DNA of 64,000 nucleotides from positions 1,054,001 through 1,118,000 of the forward strand of contig CAVTSX010000008.1 in the NCBI GenBank assembly GCA_963737425.1. Reading direction: 5' to 3'. The notes beneath the pieces were generated by a model that made no database searches, was not told where the DNA came from, and saw only the letters and a program-made list of their open reading frames with translations. The DNA is from DASXRA01 sp963737425 (GTDB lineage Bacteria; Actinomycetota; Actinomycetes; Mycobacteriales; Jatrophihabitantaceae). Position 1 is the stretch's first letter; every line of letters starts with the position of its first letter. Positions 18,801-29,751 of the stretch are shown here, in pieces. A program made the position numbers and the translations under genes.

Positions 18801-19319
18801 GGCAAGGCGCGGATGTTCGACGGGCGTTCGGGTGAGCCGTTCCCGGAGCCGATCAGCGTCGGTTACACCTACATCCTCAAGCTGCTGCACCTGGTCGACG
18901 ACAAGATCCACGCGCGCTCGACCGGCCCGTACTCGATGATCACCCAGCAGCCGCTGGGCGGTAAGGCGCAGTTCGGTGGTCAGCGCTTCGGCGAGATGGA
19001 GTGCTGGGCGATGCAGGCCTACGGCGCGGCGTATGCGCTGCAGGAACTGCTGACGATCAAGTCCGACGACATCCTCGGCCGCGTCAAGGTGTACGAGGCG
19101 ATCGTCAAGGGCGAGAACATCCCGGAGCCCGGCATCCCCGAGTCGTTCAAGGTGCTGCTGAAGGAACTGCAGTCGCTGTGCCTGAACGTCGAGGTGCTCT
19201 CCTCCGACGGTGTGGCAGTCGAGATGCGCGACTCCGACGACGACGTGTACCGCGCCGCCGAAGAGCTGGGCATCGACCTGTCCCGCCGGTTCGAGCCATC
19301 GAGCGTCGAGGAAGTCTGA
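15876..19319 (+). CDS. rpoB: DNA-directed RNA polymerase subunit beta
   Basis: RpoB forms part of the polymerase active site and the rifampicin pocket. The TTG at 15876 is preferred over the TTG at 15861 because GGAAGGAC (15863-15870) is then correctly spaced and the start matches mycobacterial RpoB. The protein is 1147 aa. The rifampicin region (17094-17170) has the sensitive residues D414, H424 and S429 (E. coli D516, H526, S531), but T416 and A420 where Mycobacterium has Asn and Ser. Other hallmarks are GLIGSLSSYGRVNSFGFVET, NLLVAYMPWEGHNYEDA and KLAGRHGNKGVIAKILP. It is followed by rpoC after a 111-nt gap containing a hairpin. Confidence 0.98.
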   Translation: MAVSRSGKTVSAHANGFGIPGAPPRTSFAKIREPLEVPNLLALQTESFDWLVGNDAWRARVAGDDSAQSGLEEILGEISPIEDFSGSMSLSFSNPRFEDVKASIEECKDKDMTYAAPLFVTAEFTNNTTGEIKSQTVFMGDFPVMTRKGTFIINGTERVVVSQLVRSPGVYFDRTLDKTSDVDVYSVKVIPGRGAWLEFDVDKRQTVGVRIDRKRRQPVTVLLKALGWTTDRIRDHFATSETLLATLEKDHIATSDEALLDIYRKLRPGEPPTRESAQALLENLFFNSKRYDLAKVGRYKVNKKLGVDAPIAKGTLTEDDIVRTIEYLIRLHAGEEGYELDDIDHFGNRRLRTVGELIQNQIRVGLSRMERVVRERMTTQDVEAITPQTLINIRPVVASIKEFFGTSQLSQFMDQTNPLAGLTHKRRLSALGPGGLSRDRAGMEVRDVHPSHYGRMCPIETPEGPNIGLIGSLSSYGRVNSFGFVETPYRKVTSGRVTDQIDYLSADEEDKHVIAQANAVIDAQGRFTESRVLVRKKGGEVDLIPPDDVDYMDVSPRQMVSVASAMIPFLEHDDANRALMGANMQRQAVPLLRSESPLVGTGMELRAAVDAADVVIADKPGVVEEVSADYITVMADDGTRNTYRLAKFARSNQGTSFNQKPIVDEGDRVEVGQVVADGPSTDFGEMALGKNLLVAYMPWEGHNYEDAIILNQRLVQDDVLTSIHIEEHEVDARDTKLGAEEITRDIPNVSEEVLADLDERGIVRIGADVVPGDVLVGKVTPKGETELTPEERLLRAIFGEKAREVRDTSLKVPHGEAGKVIGVRVFSREDGDELAPGVNELVRVYIAQKRKIQDGDKLAGRHGNKGVIAKILPPEDMPFLQDGTPVDIVLNPLGVPSRMNVGQILESHLGWVAKTGWNIDGKPEWADRLGDHARVGEPGTNVATPVFDGARESEITGLLDATLPTRDGQQLIGKTGKARMFDGRSGEPFPEPISVGYTYILKLLHLVDDKIHARSTGPYSMITQQPLGGKAQFGGQRFGEMECWAMQAYGAAYALQELLTIKSDDILGRVKVYEAIVKGENIPEPGIPESFKVLLKELQSLCLNVEVLSSDGVAVEMRDSDDDVYRAAEELGIDLSRRFEPSSVEEV

Positions 19320-19338
19320 TCGCGTGACCCACGCCGGC

Positions 19339-19377
19339 GATCGTCATACCCGGGCTGCTGAGCCGGGTATGACGATC
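19339..19377 (+). other. Perfect hairpin between rpoB and rpoC
   Basis: GATCGTCATACCCGG (19339-19353) pairs perfectly with 19363-19377 around a 9-base loop. No T-run follows, so it is not a standard terminator. It may be an mRNA processing or stability element, or an attenuator. Confidence 0.5.
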
Positions 19378-19430
19378 ACGGCCGTCGACCAACCAGCAAC
19401 AACCGCACTACTACCAAGAAGGTAGGAACC

Positions 19431-23336
<3,906 letters not shown>

Positions 23337-23350
23337 CGTCCACGAACGCA

Positions 23351-23385
23351 CAAAGGGCCGCAACCGTTCTGGTTGCGGCCCTTTG
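23351..23385 (+). terminator. Terminator after rpoC, probably bidirectional
   Basis: CAAAGGGCCGCAACC (23351-23365) pairs with GGTTGCGGCCCTTTG (23371-23385) around GTTCT. The A-run on the left and T-run on the right serve both rpoC and the converging VOC gene. Confidence 0.85.
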
Positions 23386-23414
23386 CGTTGTACGTGTCGG
23401 CGGCGGGCTGCCGG

Positions 23415-23798
23415 TCAGTCGCCGCTGCCGTAGGGGCGGGTGATGATCTCGAGGAAATGGCCGCTCGGGTCTTCCCAGTAGACGCCGCGGCCGCCGTCGT
23501 TGGTGTTGACCGTGCCGGGCCGACGCCGCATCGGGTCCGCCCAGTAGGGGAGGTCCCGCTGCCGGATGCGGTCGAAGATCGCGTCGAACTCGGCTTCGGT
23601 GACCATGAAGGCATAGTGCTGGGGCACCGGCTCGCCATGATCGTCAGCGAAGTCGAGGGAGACGTCGTTGTCGAGTTGCACGACGCGGAACGGGCCGTAT
23701 GTCGTGGGCTCGGGCAGGTCGAGGATCTCGGCGAGGAACGTCGCCGACTCGTTCTTGTCGCGGACTCGGACGATGGTGTGGTTCAACTGTGCTGGCAT
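23415..23798 (-). CDS. VOC (glyoxalase/bleomycin resistance) family protein
   Basis: This 127-residue protein has two beta-alpha-beta-beta-beta units of the vicinal oxygen chelate fold. Metal-ligand positions are suggested by NHTIVRVRDK (His near the N-terminus), PQHYAFMV and the final VYWEDPSGHFLEIITRPY (Glu). The start at 23798 follows AAGAGGAGAAG; an upstream extension in the same frame lacks a binding site and is rejected. The enzyme activity is unknown (dioxygenase, isomerase or resistance protein). It converges on rpoC and lies downstream of the broken NTF2-like gene, probably in one transcript. Confidence 0.85.
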   Translation of the reverse strand: MPAQLNHTIVRVRDKNESATFLAEILDLPEPTTYGPFRVVQLDNDVSLDFADDHGEPVPQHYAFMVTEAEFDAIFDRIRQRDLPYWADPMRRRPGTVNTNDGGRGVYWEDPSGHFLEIITRPYGSGD

Positions 23799-23866
23799 TG
23801 GACTTCTCCTCTTGCTCGATGTCAGGTGCGGAGTCATCGGGGCGCCGGGACGGTCGACGATATGGG

Positions 23867-24123
23867 TCAGCACGGTCCGGGACCACCGGGTGGCGCCGCG
23901 ATCGGGCTCATGTGGATGCCGGCCAGGTGCCACTCGCCGTTAACCAGCACGGCGATATGCGTCGCCCGGAACTGTCCGTCCGCGGGCGCGCCCCGGTAGG
24001 CGGCCTGCTGGGTGTGCCGCCCGATCGCGACGGCGATGGCGTCGAGCGCGTCGACGTTGCCCGCCGCTCAGCTTCAGCGAAGCGGCGGCCGAGGTCACGG
24101 ATCGCAGTGTCGGTGTTGGTCAT
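23867..24123 (-). pseudogene. NTF2-like (DUF4440/SnoaL-type) gene, frameshifted and internally deleted
   Basis: The start ATG at 24123 follows a strong GAGGAGGAACC, and the first 19 codons read MTNTDTAIRDLGRRFAEAE, a typical NTF2-like start. The reading then has to shift frame near 24060-24066 to continue as NVDALDAIAVAIGRHTQQAA, followed by FRATHIAVLVNGEWHLAGIH and MSPI to the stop at 23867. Intact family members have ~45 extra residues between the DALDAI and AVAIG equivalents. So two lesions are seen, a frameshift and an internal deletion. A sequencing error could explain only the frameshift. Confidence 0.7.
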
Positions 24124-24204
24124 GGTTCCTCCTCGATTCGGTTGTGATCTGGCTGAAACATGCCGGCGCCGGCAAGGCACGCCGAAAGAAGTGATCCGGC
24201 GGCT

Positions 24205-24231
24205 GTCACAGACCGAGCACCTGCCCCGTCT
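24205..24231 (+). promoter_or_regulatory. ECF41-type sigma factor promoter
   Basis: TGTCACA (24205-24211), 16 bases, CGTC (24228-24231). This is the promoter signature reported for ECF41 sigma factors, and the ECF41-like sigma gene lies two genes downstream. It drives the epimerase gene, whose ATG is 32 nt after CGTC. Confidence 0.75.
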
Positions 24232-24262
24232 ACGGGTAGAACCCAAGGAGAAGGAGCAGGAA

Positions 24263-25210
24263 ATGAGAGTCTTCATCGCCGGTGCAACCGGCGCGATCGG
24301 CCGCCACCTGGTGCCGCAACTCATTGCGCACGGCCACGAGGTGTCGGCGCTGACCAGGTCCGCCAGGAAGGGCGATTCGCTGCGCAACGCCGGGGCGATC
24401 CCGGTGCTGGCCGATGTCCTCGAGCGCGCCGACGTGGTGTCGGCGGTGCGGGCGGCGAAGCCCGAGGTCGTCATCCACCAGCTGACCAGCCTCACCGGCC
24501 TGAAGAACCCGCGCAAGTTCGACCGCGAGTTCGCAGTCACGAACCGGTTGCGTACCGAGGGCATCGACAACCTGCTCGCCGCCGCCCAGGCTGCGGGTGT
24601 CCGGCGATTCATCGCGCAGAGCTTCGGCAACTGGAACTACGAGCGCACCGGCAGCGCGATCAAGAACGAGAGCGACCCGCTCGACCCGCACCCGCCGGCG
24701 AACATGGTCAAGACGCTCGAGGCGATCCGCTACCTCGAGAAGGCGGTGACCGGTGCCGACGGCATCGAAGGCCTGGCGCTGCGGTACGGCGGCTTCTACG
24801 GGCCGGGCAGCGGCCTTGCGCTCGACGGCGACACCGCAGCGATGGTACGCAAGCGCAAGTTCCCGATCGTCGGTGCCGGCGGCGGATTGTGGTCGTTCAT
24901 CCACCTGTCCGACGCCGCGGCGGCAACGGTCGCGGCGGTCGAGCGCGGCGCCCCGGGCGTCTACAACGTCTGCGATGACGAGCCGGTCGAGGTTGCGACG
25001 TGGCTTCCCGAATTCGCCAAGGCGATCGGTGCGAAGCCGCCACGGCACGTCCCGGTTTGGCTCGGCCGCCTCGCCGTCGGAGAGGTCGGCGTGTCGATGA
25101 TGACCCGCATTCGGGGCGCGTCCAATGCCAAGGCGCGGCACGAGCTGGACTGGAAGCCGCGCTTCGCGACCTACCGCGAAGGCTTCCACACGGGTCTCGG
25201 TGTCCGGTGA
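24263..25210 (+). CDS. NAD(P)-dependent epimerase/dehydratase family protein (extended SDR-like)
   Basis: A 315-residue Rossmann protein with the nucleotide-binding GATGAIG (residues ~7-13), VVIHQLTSLTGLKN and the SDR-like RFIAQSFGNW. The YEKAVTG-type region LEAIRYLEKAVTG sits where an extended SDR would carry its catalytic segment, but the canonical YxxxK is altered to YLEKA. The C-terminal SFIHLSDAAAATVAAVE and YNVCDDEP are typical. The substrate is unknown. The ATG follows AAGGAGAAGGAG. It lies behind the ECF41 promoter and two genes before the sigma gene; ECF41 sigmas are known to control adjacent epimerases or oxidoreductases. Confidence 0.87.
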   Translation: MRVFIAGATGAIGRHLVPQLIAHGHEVSALTRSARKGDSLRNAGAIPVLADVLERADVVSAVRAAKPEVVIHQLTSLTGLKNPRKFDREFAVTNRLRTEGIDNLLAAAQAAGVRRFIAQSFGNWNYERTGSAIKNESDPLDPHPPANMVKTLEAIRYLEKAVTGADGIEGLALRYGGFYGPGSGLALDGDTAAMVRKRKFPIVGAGGGLWSFIHLSDAAAATVAAVERGAPGVYNVCDDEPVEVATWLPEFAKAIGAKPPRHVPVWLGRLAVGEVGVSMMTRIRGASNAKARHELDWKPRFATYREGFHTGLGVR

Positions 25211-25559
25211 CTCCGGCGGTCTTGGCGGGCGCGCCGTGCCTGCGGAGCTGCTTCGGTTGACCGAGGAGTTCCAGCGTCTGTGGGAGGTGACCGGACTCGC
25301 CGAGGCGCTGGCCGCCCGGATGGCGCTGCCGGGGTCGAGCCGGTCGGCCGAGGATCCCGTCGACATCGTGCTGGCCGTGCATCGCAACATGCTGACGGCC
25401 GCGCTTCGCGAGGCGCGCGAGCAGGGCAACATCGGTTCCAGGCCTGGACCGGACGAACTGGCCGATGCCCTGCTCGGCGTCTACCTGAGCCGCCGGCTCG
25501 CCGGCCGACCGATCGAAGGTTGGGCTCGTGAGGCAATCGCCACCGTTGCATTGCGCTGA
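25200..25559 (+). pseudogene. TetR-family regulator C-terminal fragment, DNA-binding domain missing
   Basis: This frame, from GTG 25200 (or GTG 25236) to 25559, encodes 119 residues resembling the ligand-binding half of TetR regulators (NMLTAALREAREQGNIGSRP, DELADALLGVYLSRRLAGRP). No helix-turn-helix is encoded before it; the epimerase gene occupies that position. It overlaps the epimerase stop and has no ribosome binding site. A relic of a lost regulator is the simplest reading; a short functional protein is possible. Confidence 0.4.
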
Positions 25560-25583
25560 GACACTCGCCCGGAGAGGTGGACG

Positions 25584-26486
25584 ATGAGCGCTCTAGAGGA
25601 CATATACCGCGACCTTCGGCCATATGCGTTCGCGATCGCCTATCGCATGCTCGGCAGCGTCAGCGAAGCAGAGGACGTGGTGCAGGACGCGTTCGTGCGG
25701 CTGAGCCGGGTGCCCGAAGACGAGATCGAATCGCCCAAGGCCTATCTGGCGACGATCACGACTCGTCTGGCGATCGACTCGTTGCGATCGGCTCGCGTCC
25801 AGCGCGAGACGTACTTCGGGCCGTGGCTGCCCGAGCCGCTCGTGACTGAGGCCGATCCCGGGCCGGCGGCGTCCGCCGAGACGGCTGACTCGCTGGCGAT
25901 GGCCTTCCTGGTGGTCCTCGAGACGCTCTCGCCGGTGGAGCGCGCGGTGTTCCTGCTGCACGACGTGTTCGACTTCGACTACGCCGAGATCGCGCCGATC
26001 GTCGGCAAGAGCGAGGCGAACTGCCGCCAGCTCGCCACCCGCGCCCGCCGTCACGTCGAGGAGGGTAAGCCGAGATTCGAGACCTCTCGCGAGCGCAGCG
26101 CCCGCCTCGCCGAGCAGTTCTTCGCCGCCTGCCAGGGCGTCGACATGGACGGGCTGGTCGAACTGCTCGCCGGCGACGTGGCGTTCTACGGCGACGGTGG
26201 GCGCAAGGGCGCCGGCATTCCGTTCCCGGTGTTGGGCCGCGACAACGTGGTCAGGCTGCTGCTCGGCCTGTTCCGGCGCGGGCGCGAACTCGGCATGCAG
26301 CTCGAGCCGGTCGAGGTCAACGGGCAGCCCGGCGCGCGGATTCTGGACGCGGACGGCGCGCTGATCAACATCCTCTGCGTCGATATCGCCGACGGGATCG
26401 TGCAGACGGTGCGCTCATGCGTCAACCCGGACAAGCTGCGCCACCTCGGGCCGCTCTCACCGATCGGACGGCGTCCCGGGCAGTGA
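25584..26486 (+). CDS. ECF41-family RNA polymerase sigma factor (SigJ-like)
   Basis: Residues 1-~70 hold sigma region 2 (YRDLRPYAFAIAYRMLGSVS, EAEDVVQDAFVRL) and ~110-165 region 4 (LSPVERAVFLLHDVF, VGKSEANCRQLATRARRHV). A ~130-residue SnoaL/NTF2-like C-terminal extension follows. The ECF41 marks are present: WLPEP linker (81-85), a DGGRK version of the DGGGR motif, and NPDKL (281-285). In this family the extension replaces an anti-sigma factor and tunes activity. The gene is the last of the epimerase transcript, so it probably activates its own expression through the TGTCACA promoter. Confidence 0.92.
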   Translation: MSALEDIYRDLRPYAFAIAYRMLGSVSEAEDVVQDAFVRLSRVPEDEIESPKAYLATITTRLAIDSLRSARVQRETYFGPWLPEPLVTEADPGPAASAETADSLAMAFLVVLETLSPVERAVFLLHDVFDFDYAEIAPIVGKSEANCRQLATRARRHVEEGKPRFETSRERSARLAEQFFAACQGVDMDGLVELLAGDVAFYGDGGRKGAGIPFPVLGRDNVVRLLLGLFRRGRELGMQLEPVEVNGQPGARILDADGALINILCVDIADGIVQTVRSCVNPDKLRHLGPLSPIGRRPGQ

Positions 26487-26492
26487 CTGCGC

Positions 26493-27878
26493 TCAGCGTT
26501 CGCGGGCCTGCTTGATCAGCGACTTGCCGAAGTCCCACATCAGGCCCTGGCCGCGATGTGCTTCGTCCATGACGTCGACGAAGGCGTCGACGAAGCGATC
26601 GACCTCGGCCTCGCCGATCGTGAGCGGCGGGATCAGCTTGATCACCTCGAGGTGATCGCCGGAGACCTGGGTCAGGATGCGGTGCTTGTGGAACAGGGCG
26701 TGCACCACGGTCTGGGCGAACAACCCCTTGCGGGCGGCCTGAAGCGCGGCCCACGCAGGGCGCAACTTCCAGGACGACGGGCGGCCGAACTCGATGCCGA
26801 TCATCAGGCCCCGGCCGCGGACGTCGGCCACCATCTCGTAACGATCGACGAGTTCGGCGAGTCGGGCGTGCAGCATGTCGCCGATCTTGCGCGCGTTGTC
26901 GACCACACCGTCGACCTCGAAGACATGCAGCGTGGCGAGTCCGGCGGCCATCGCCTGCGCGTTGGAACCGAACGTCGAGTCGTGGACGAGCACGCGGTCC
27001 ATGGACGAGTAGACCTTGCTGAAGATCTCATCGCGCGTGATGGTGGCGCCGACCGGGATGTAGCCACCGGAGAGCGCCTTGGCGGCCGTGACGATGTCGG
27101 GCTCGACGCCGTCGCAGGATTCGTGCTGATAGGCGAAGAAGTCGCCGGTACGCCCGACTCCGGTCTGCACCTCGTCGGCTATGAGCAGCGCCTTGTGCTG
27201 GTGCAGCAGGTCGGCTGCCCCGGCCAGGAAACCCGCCGGCGCGACGGCAACACCCTTGCCCTGGATCGGTTCGACGACCAGCCCGGCGACGTCGCCCTTG
27301 CTCAGTTCGCGCCGCAAGGCGTCGAGGTCACCGAGCGGGATCGCGACGTCGGGCAGCAAGGGGTCGAAGCCTTTGCGGAACTCGGCGGCTCCGTTCACCG
27401 ACAGCGAGCCTGTGGTGAGCCCGTGGAAGGCGTGCTCGCAATAGAGGATCCGCTTGCGCTTGGTGGCGAAGCGGGCGAACTTGAGGGCGGCCTCGATGGC
27501 CTCGGTGCCGCTGTTGCCGAAATAGACGCGGTCGAGATGCGGCGTTTTGGCGAGTAGCGCTTCGGCGAGCAATCCGGCCAGCGGCGGTGCGTCGAACTGC
27601 GTCAGATCGGCGAGCCCAAGGTCGATCACGTCGTGAATTGCCTGCCGCACAACGGGGTTGTGCCGGCCGAGGGCGAACACCCCGAAGCCCGCGAGCATGT
27701 CGAGGTATTCGTGGCCGGAATCGTCGTAGATATATGCGCCTTCGGCGCGTGTGTAGACCTTGTCGAAGCCGATCGCGTGCAACATTCGCGGCAGTTGATG
27801 GTTGAGATACCGAGCGTGAAGTTCGTAACGCTCGCTCCCGCGCTGTTCCAGTAGCGCGGCCAGGTCGAATGACGCCAC
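26493..27878 (-). CDS. Class III aminotransferase linked to the hopanoid cluster (HpnO-like)
   Basis: A PLP enzyme of 461 aa, fold type I. The PLP lysine is K267 in TAAKALSGGYIP, the ring-stacking aspartate is D235 in LLIADEVQTGVGRTG, and the phosphate cup includes GNSGTEAIEAAL. Related to ornithine/acetylornithine aminotransferases. Similar genes sit in hopanoid clusters of Streptomyces and, as hpnO, in proteobacteria, where they make the terminal amino group of aminobacteriohopanetriol. It is divergent from hpnC with a 143-nt gap and converges on the sigma gene. Side-chain amination is the likely role, inferred from context. Confidence 0.8.
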   Translation of the reverse strand: MASFDLAALLEQRGSERYELHARYLNHQLPRMLHAIGFDKVYTRAEGAYIYDDSGHEYLDMLAGFGVFALGRHNPVVRQAIHDVIDLGLADLTQFDAPPLAGLLAEALLAKTPHLDRVYFGNSGTEAIEAALKFARFATKRKRILYCEHAFHGLTTGSLSVNGAAEFRKGFDPLLPDVAIPLGDLDALRRELSKGDVAGLVVEPIQGKGVAVAPAGFLAGAADLLHQHKALLIADEVQTGVGRTGDFFAYQHESCDGVEPDIVTAAKALSGGYIPVGATITRDEIFSKVYSSMDRVLVHDSTFGSNAQAMAAGLATLHVFEVDGVVDNARKIGDMLHARLAELVDRYEMVADVRGRGLMIGIEFGRPSSWKLRPAWAALQAARKGLFAQTVVHALFHKHRILTQVSGDHLEVIKLIPPLTIGEAEVDRFVDAFVDVMDEAHRGQGLMWDFGKSLIKQARER

Positions 27879-28021
27879 CTGCGAAGGCTAGCTGATCCGC
27901 GGAGCCGCGCGCCGGTCGGTCACATCCTTGGAACACACTGGGAATAGTGTTGCGCCGCGAGAGATTGTTGTGGCGTCCTGTCGGCGGGAATGGAAATGGC
28001 ACGAAGATCGGGGAGCAGCTG

Positions 28022-28879
28022 ATGGCAGGTGGGGATCTGCCTGAGGCGCAGCCGTCGGAGGCGCTCCGGCGGCTCGCGGCATCGGCCGCGGCTCAGGCCG
28101 GGTCGGAGAATTTTCCGGTCGCCCTGCGAATCCTGCCGCGTGGGCCGCGAGACAAGCTCGAACGCACCTACGCCTACGCGCGGTTCGTCGACGACGTCGG
28201 CGACGAGGCTCCCGGCGACCGGCTCGCGTTGCTCGACGCGGTAGAGGCTGACCTGCACGCGCTGGCAAGCGGCAACGCTTGTCTGCCCGTTGTCGACGCG
28301 TTGCGCCCGTTGATCGAAGAGTGTGGCACCCCGTTACAGCCATTCCTCGATCTCGTCGAGGCCAATCGGATTGATCAGCGGGTGGGCGAGTACGCGACAT
28401 TCGACGATCTGATCGCCTACTGCGACTTCTCGGCGGCTCCGGTCGGGCGCATCGTGCTGCATATTGCTGGCGCGGCGAGCGCGCAGAACGTCAGTGACTC
28501 CGATTCGGTCTGCAACGCTCTGCAGGTGCTTGAGCATTGCCAGGACGTCGGCGAGGACGTCCGGGCCGGGCGCACGTACCTCCCGCAGGCGGATCTGCCC
28601 GCAGGCGTCGATCTGCTCGCGACGACTACGAGCCCACAGTTGCGGGCGGCGGTTGCCGTCCAGGTGGCTCGCGCGGTCGAAATGCTGCAGCCGGGCCGCG
28701 CGCTGGTCCGGCGGTTGCACGGCTGGCCGCGCGTGGCCATCGCCGGATTTGTCGCAGGCGGCTTCGCGACGGCGGACGCGCTTCGACATGCCGACTGCGA
28801 CGTGCTTGCCCAGACCGTGCGCCCGTCGCGGGTGCGTACCGCCGGTGTGGCGGCCCGCCTGTGGGCAGGGCGGCGATGA
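28022..28879 (+). CDS. hpnC: Squalene synthase HpnC (hydroxysqualene synthase)
   Basis: HpnC converts presqualene diphosphate to hydroxysqualene. The trans-isoprenyl diphosphate synthase signatures are YAYARFVDDVGDE and LEHCQDVGEDVRAGRTYLPQ. I chose ATG 28022 because GGGGAG lies just before it, giving 285 aa; a GTG at 27947 is in frame but poorly supported. The stop overlaps hpnD (ATGA). It is the first gene of the main hopanoid operon. Confidence 0.9.
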   Translation: MAGGDLPEAQPSEALRRLAASAAAQAGSENFPVALRILPRGPRDKLERTYAYARFVDDVGDEAPGDRLALLDAVEADLHALASGNACLPVVDALRPLIEECGTPLQPFLDLVEANRIDQRVGEYATFDDLIAYCDFSAAPVGRIVLHIAGAASAQNVSDSDSVCNALQVLEHCQDVGEDVRAGRTYLPQADLPAGVDLLATTTSPQLRAAVAVQVARAVEMLQPGRALVRRLHGWPRVAIAGFVAGGFATADALRHADCDVLAQTVRPSRVRTAGVAARLWAGRR

Positions 28880-29751
28880 GCGCCGACATCGACGCGGCCT
28901 ACGACGTCTGCGAGCGGATCACCCGCGAACAGGCGCGCAACTTCTCCTGGGGAATCCGGCTGCTTCCAGCGCCGAAACGGCGCGCCCTCTCGGCGGTGTA
29001 CGCCGTGGCGCGGCGCATCGACGACATCGGCGACGGCGACCTGCCCGCCGACGAGAAACTGCGCCAGCTCGCCCTTGCCCGGGCGGGATCGACGGCGCCG
29101 GGCGGGCATCTCGACGACCCGGTGCTGCTCGCGCTCGATGACGCCGCGCGCCTGCTGCCGATACCGCTCGACGCATTCGGCGAACTCGTCGACGGCTGCG
29201 AGATGGACGTCACGGGCCGCAGCTACGACGACCTCGATCAGCTCGTGGGCTACTGCCGGTGCGTGGCCGGATCGATCGGACGCCTGTCGCTCGGCGTCTT
29301 CGACCCGCCGCTGACCGGCGGTGATCGAGCGCGGGCCGCGGGCCTTGCCGATGCCCTGGGCGTGGCACTGCAGCTGACGAACATCCTGCGCGACATCCGG
29401 GAAGACCTCGGCAACGGCCGGGTCTACCTGCCCAAGCGCGATCTCGACCTCTTCGATGTCGAGTTGGCGACCCTGCCCGACGGATCACTCGACCCGCACG
29501 ACGGCCGCCTCGCCGAACTCGTCCGGTTCGAGGCAGCGCGGGCCTGGGGCTGGTACGACCGCGGCCTGAAGTTGCTCGGCATGCTCGATCGGCGAAGCGC
29601 TGCGTGTTGCGCGGCTATGGCGGGCATCTACCGCGAGCTGCTCGCCCGCATTGCCGCCGATCCGGGCATCGTCATGCGCAGGCGCGCGTCGCTGCCGACT
29701 CGCGACAAGATCCGGGTCGCGGCCCGGTCGCTGGCCCGGGGCCGCACGTGA
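28876..29751 (+). CDS. hpnD: Presqualene diphosphate synthase HpnD
   Basis: HpnD condenses two farnesyl diphosphates to presqualene diphosphate. The two aspartate-rich motifs are VARRIDDIGDGD and LTNILRDIREDLGNGRVYLP. Length 291 aa from the ATG overlapping the hpnC stop. It overlaps hpnE through GTGA. Paralogous to hpnC; the more complete second motif distinguishes it. Confidence 0.92.
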   Translation: MSADIDAAYDVCERITREQARNFSWGIRLLPAPKRRALSAVYAVARRIDDIGDGDLPADEKLRQLALARAGSTAPGGHLDDPVLLALDDAARLLPIPLDAFGELVDGCEMDVTGRSYDDLDQLVGYCRCVAGSIGRLSLGVFDPPLTGGDRARAAGLADALGVALQLTNILRDIREDLGNGRVYLPKRDLDLFDVELATLPDGSLDPHDGRLAELVRFEAARAWGWYDRGLKLLGMLDRRSAACCAAMAGIYRELLARIAADPGIVMRRRASLPTRDKIRVAARSLARGRT

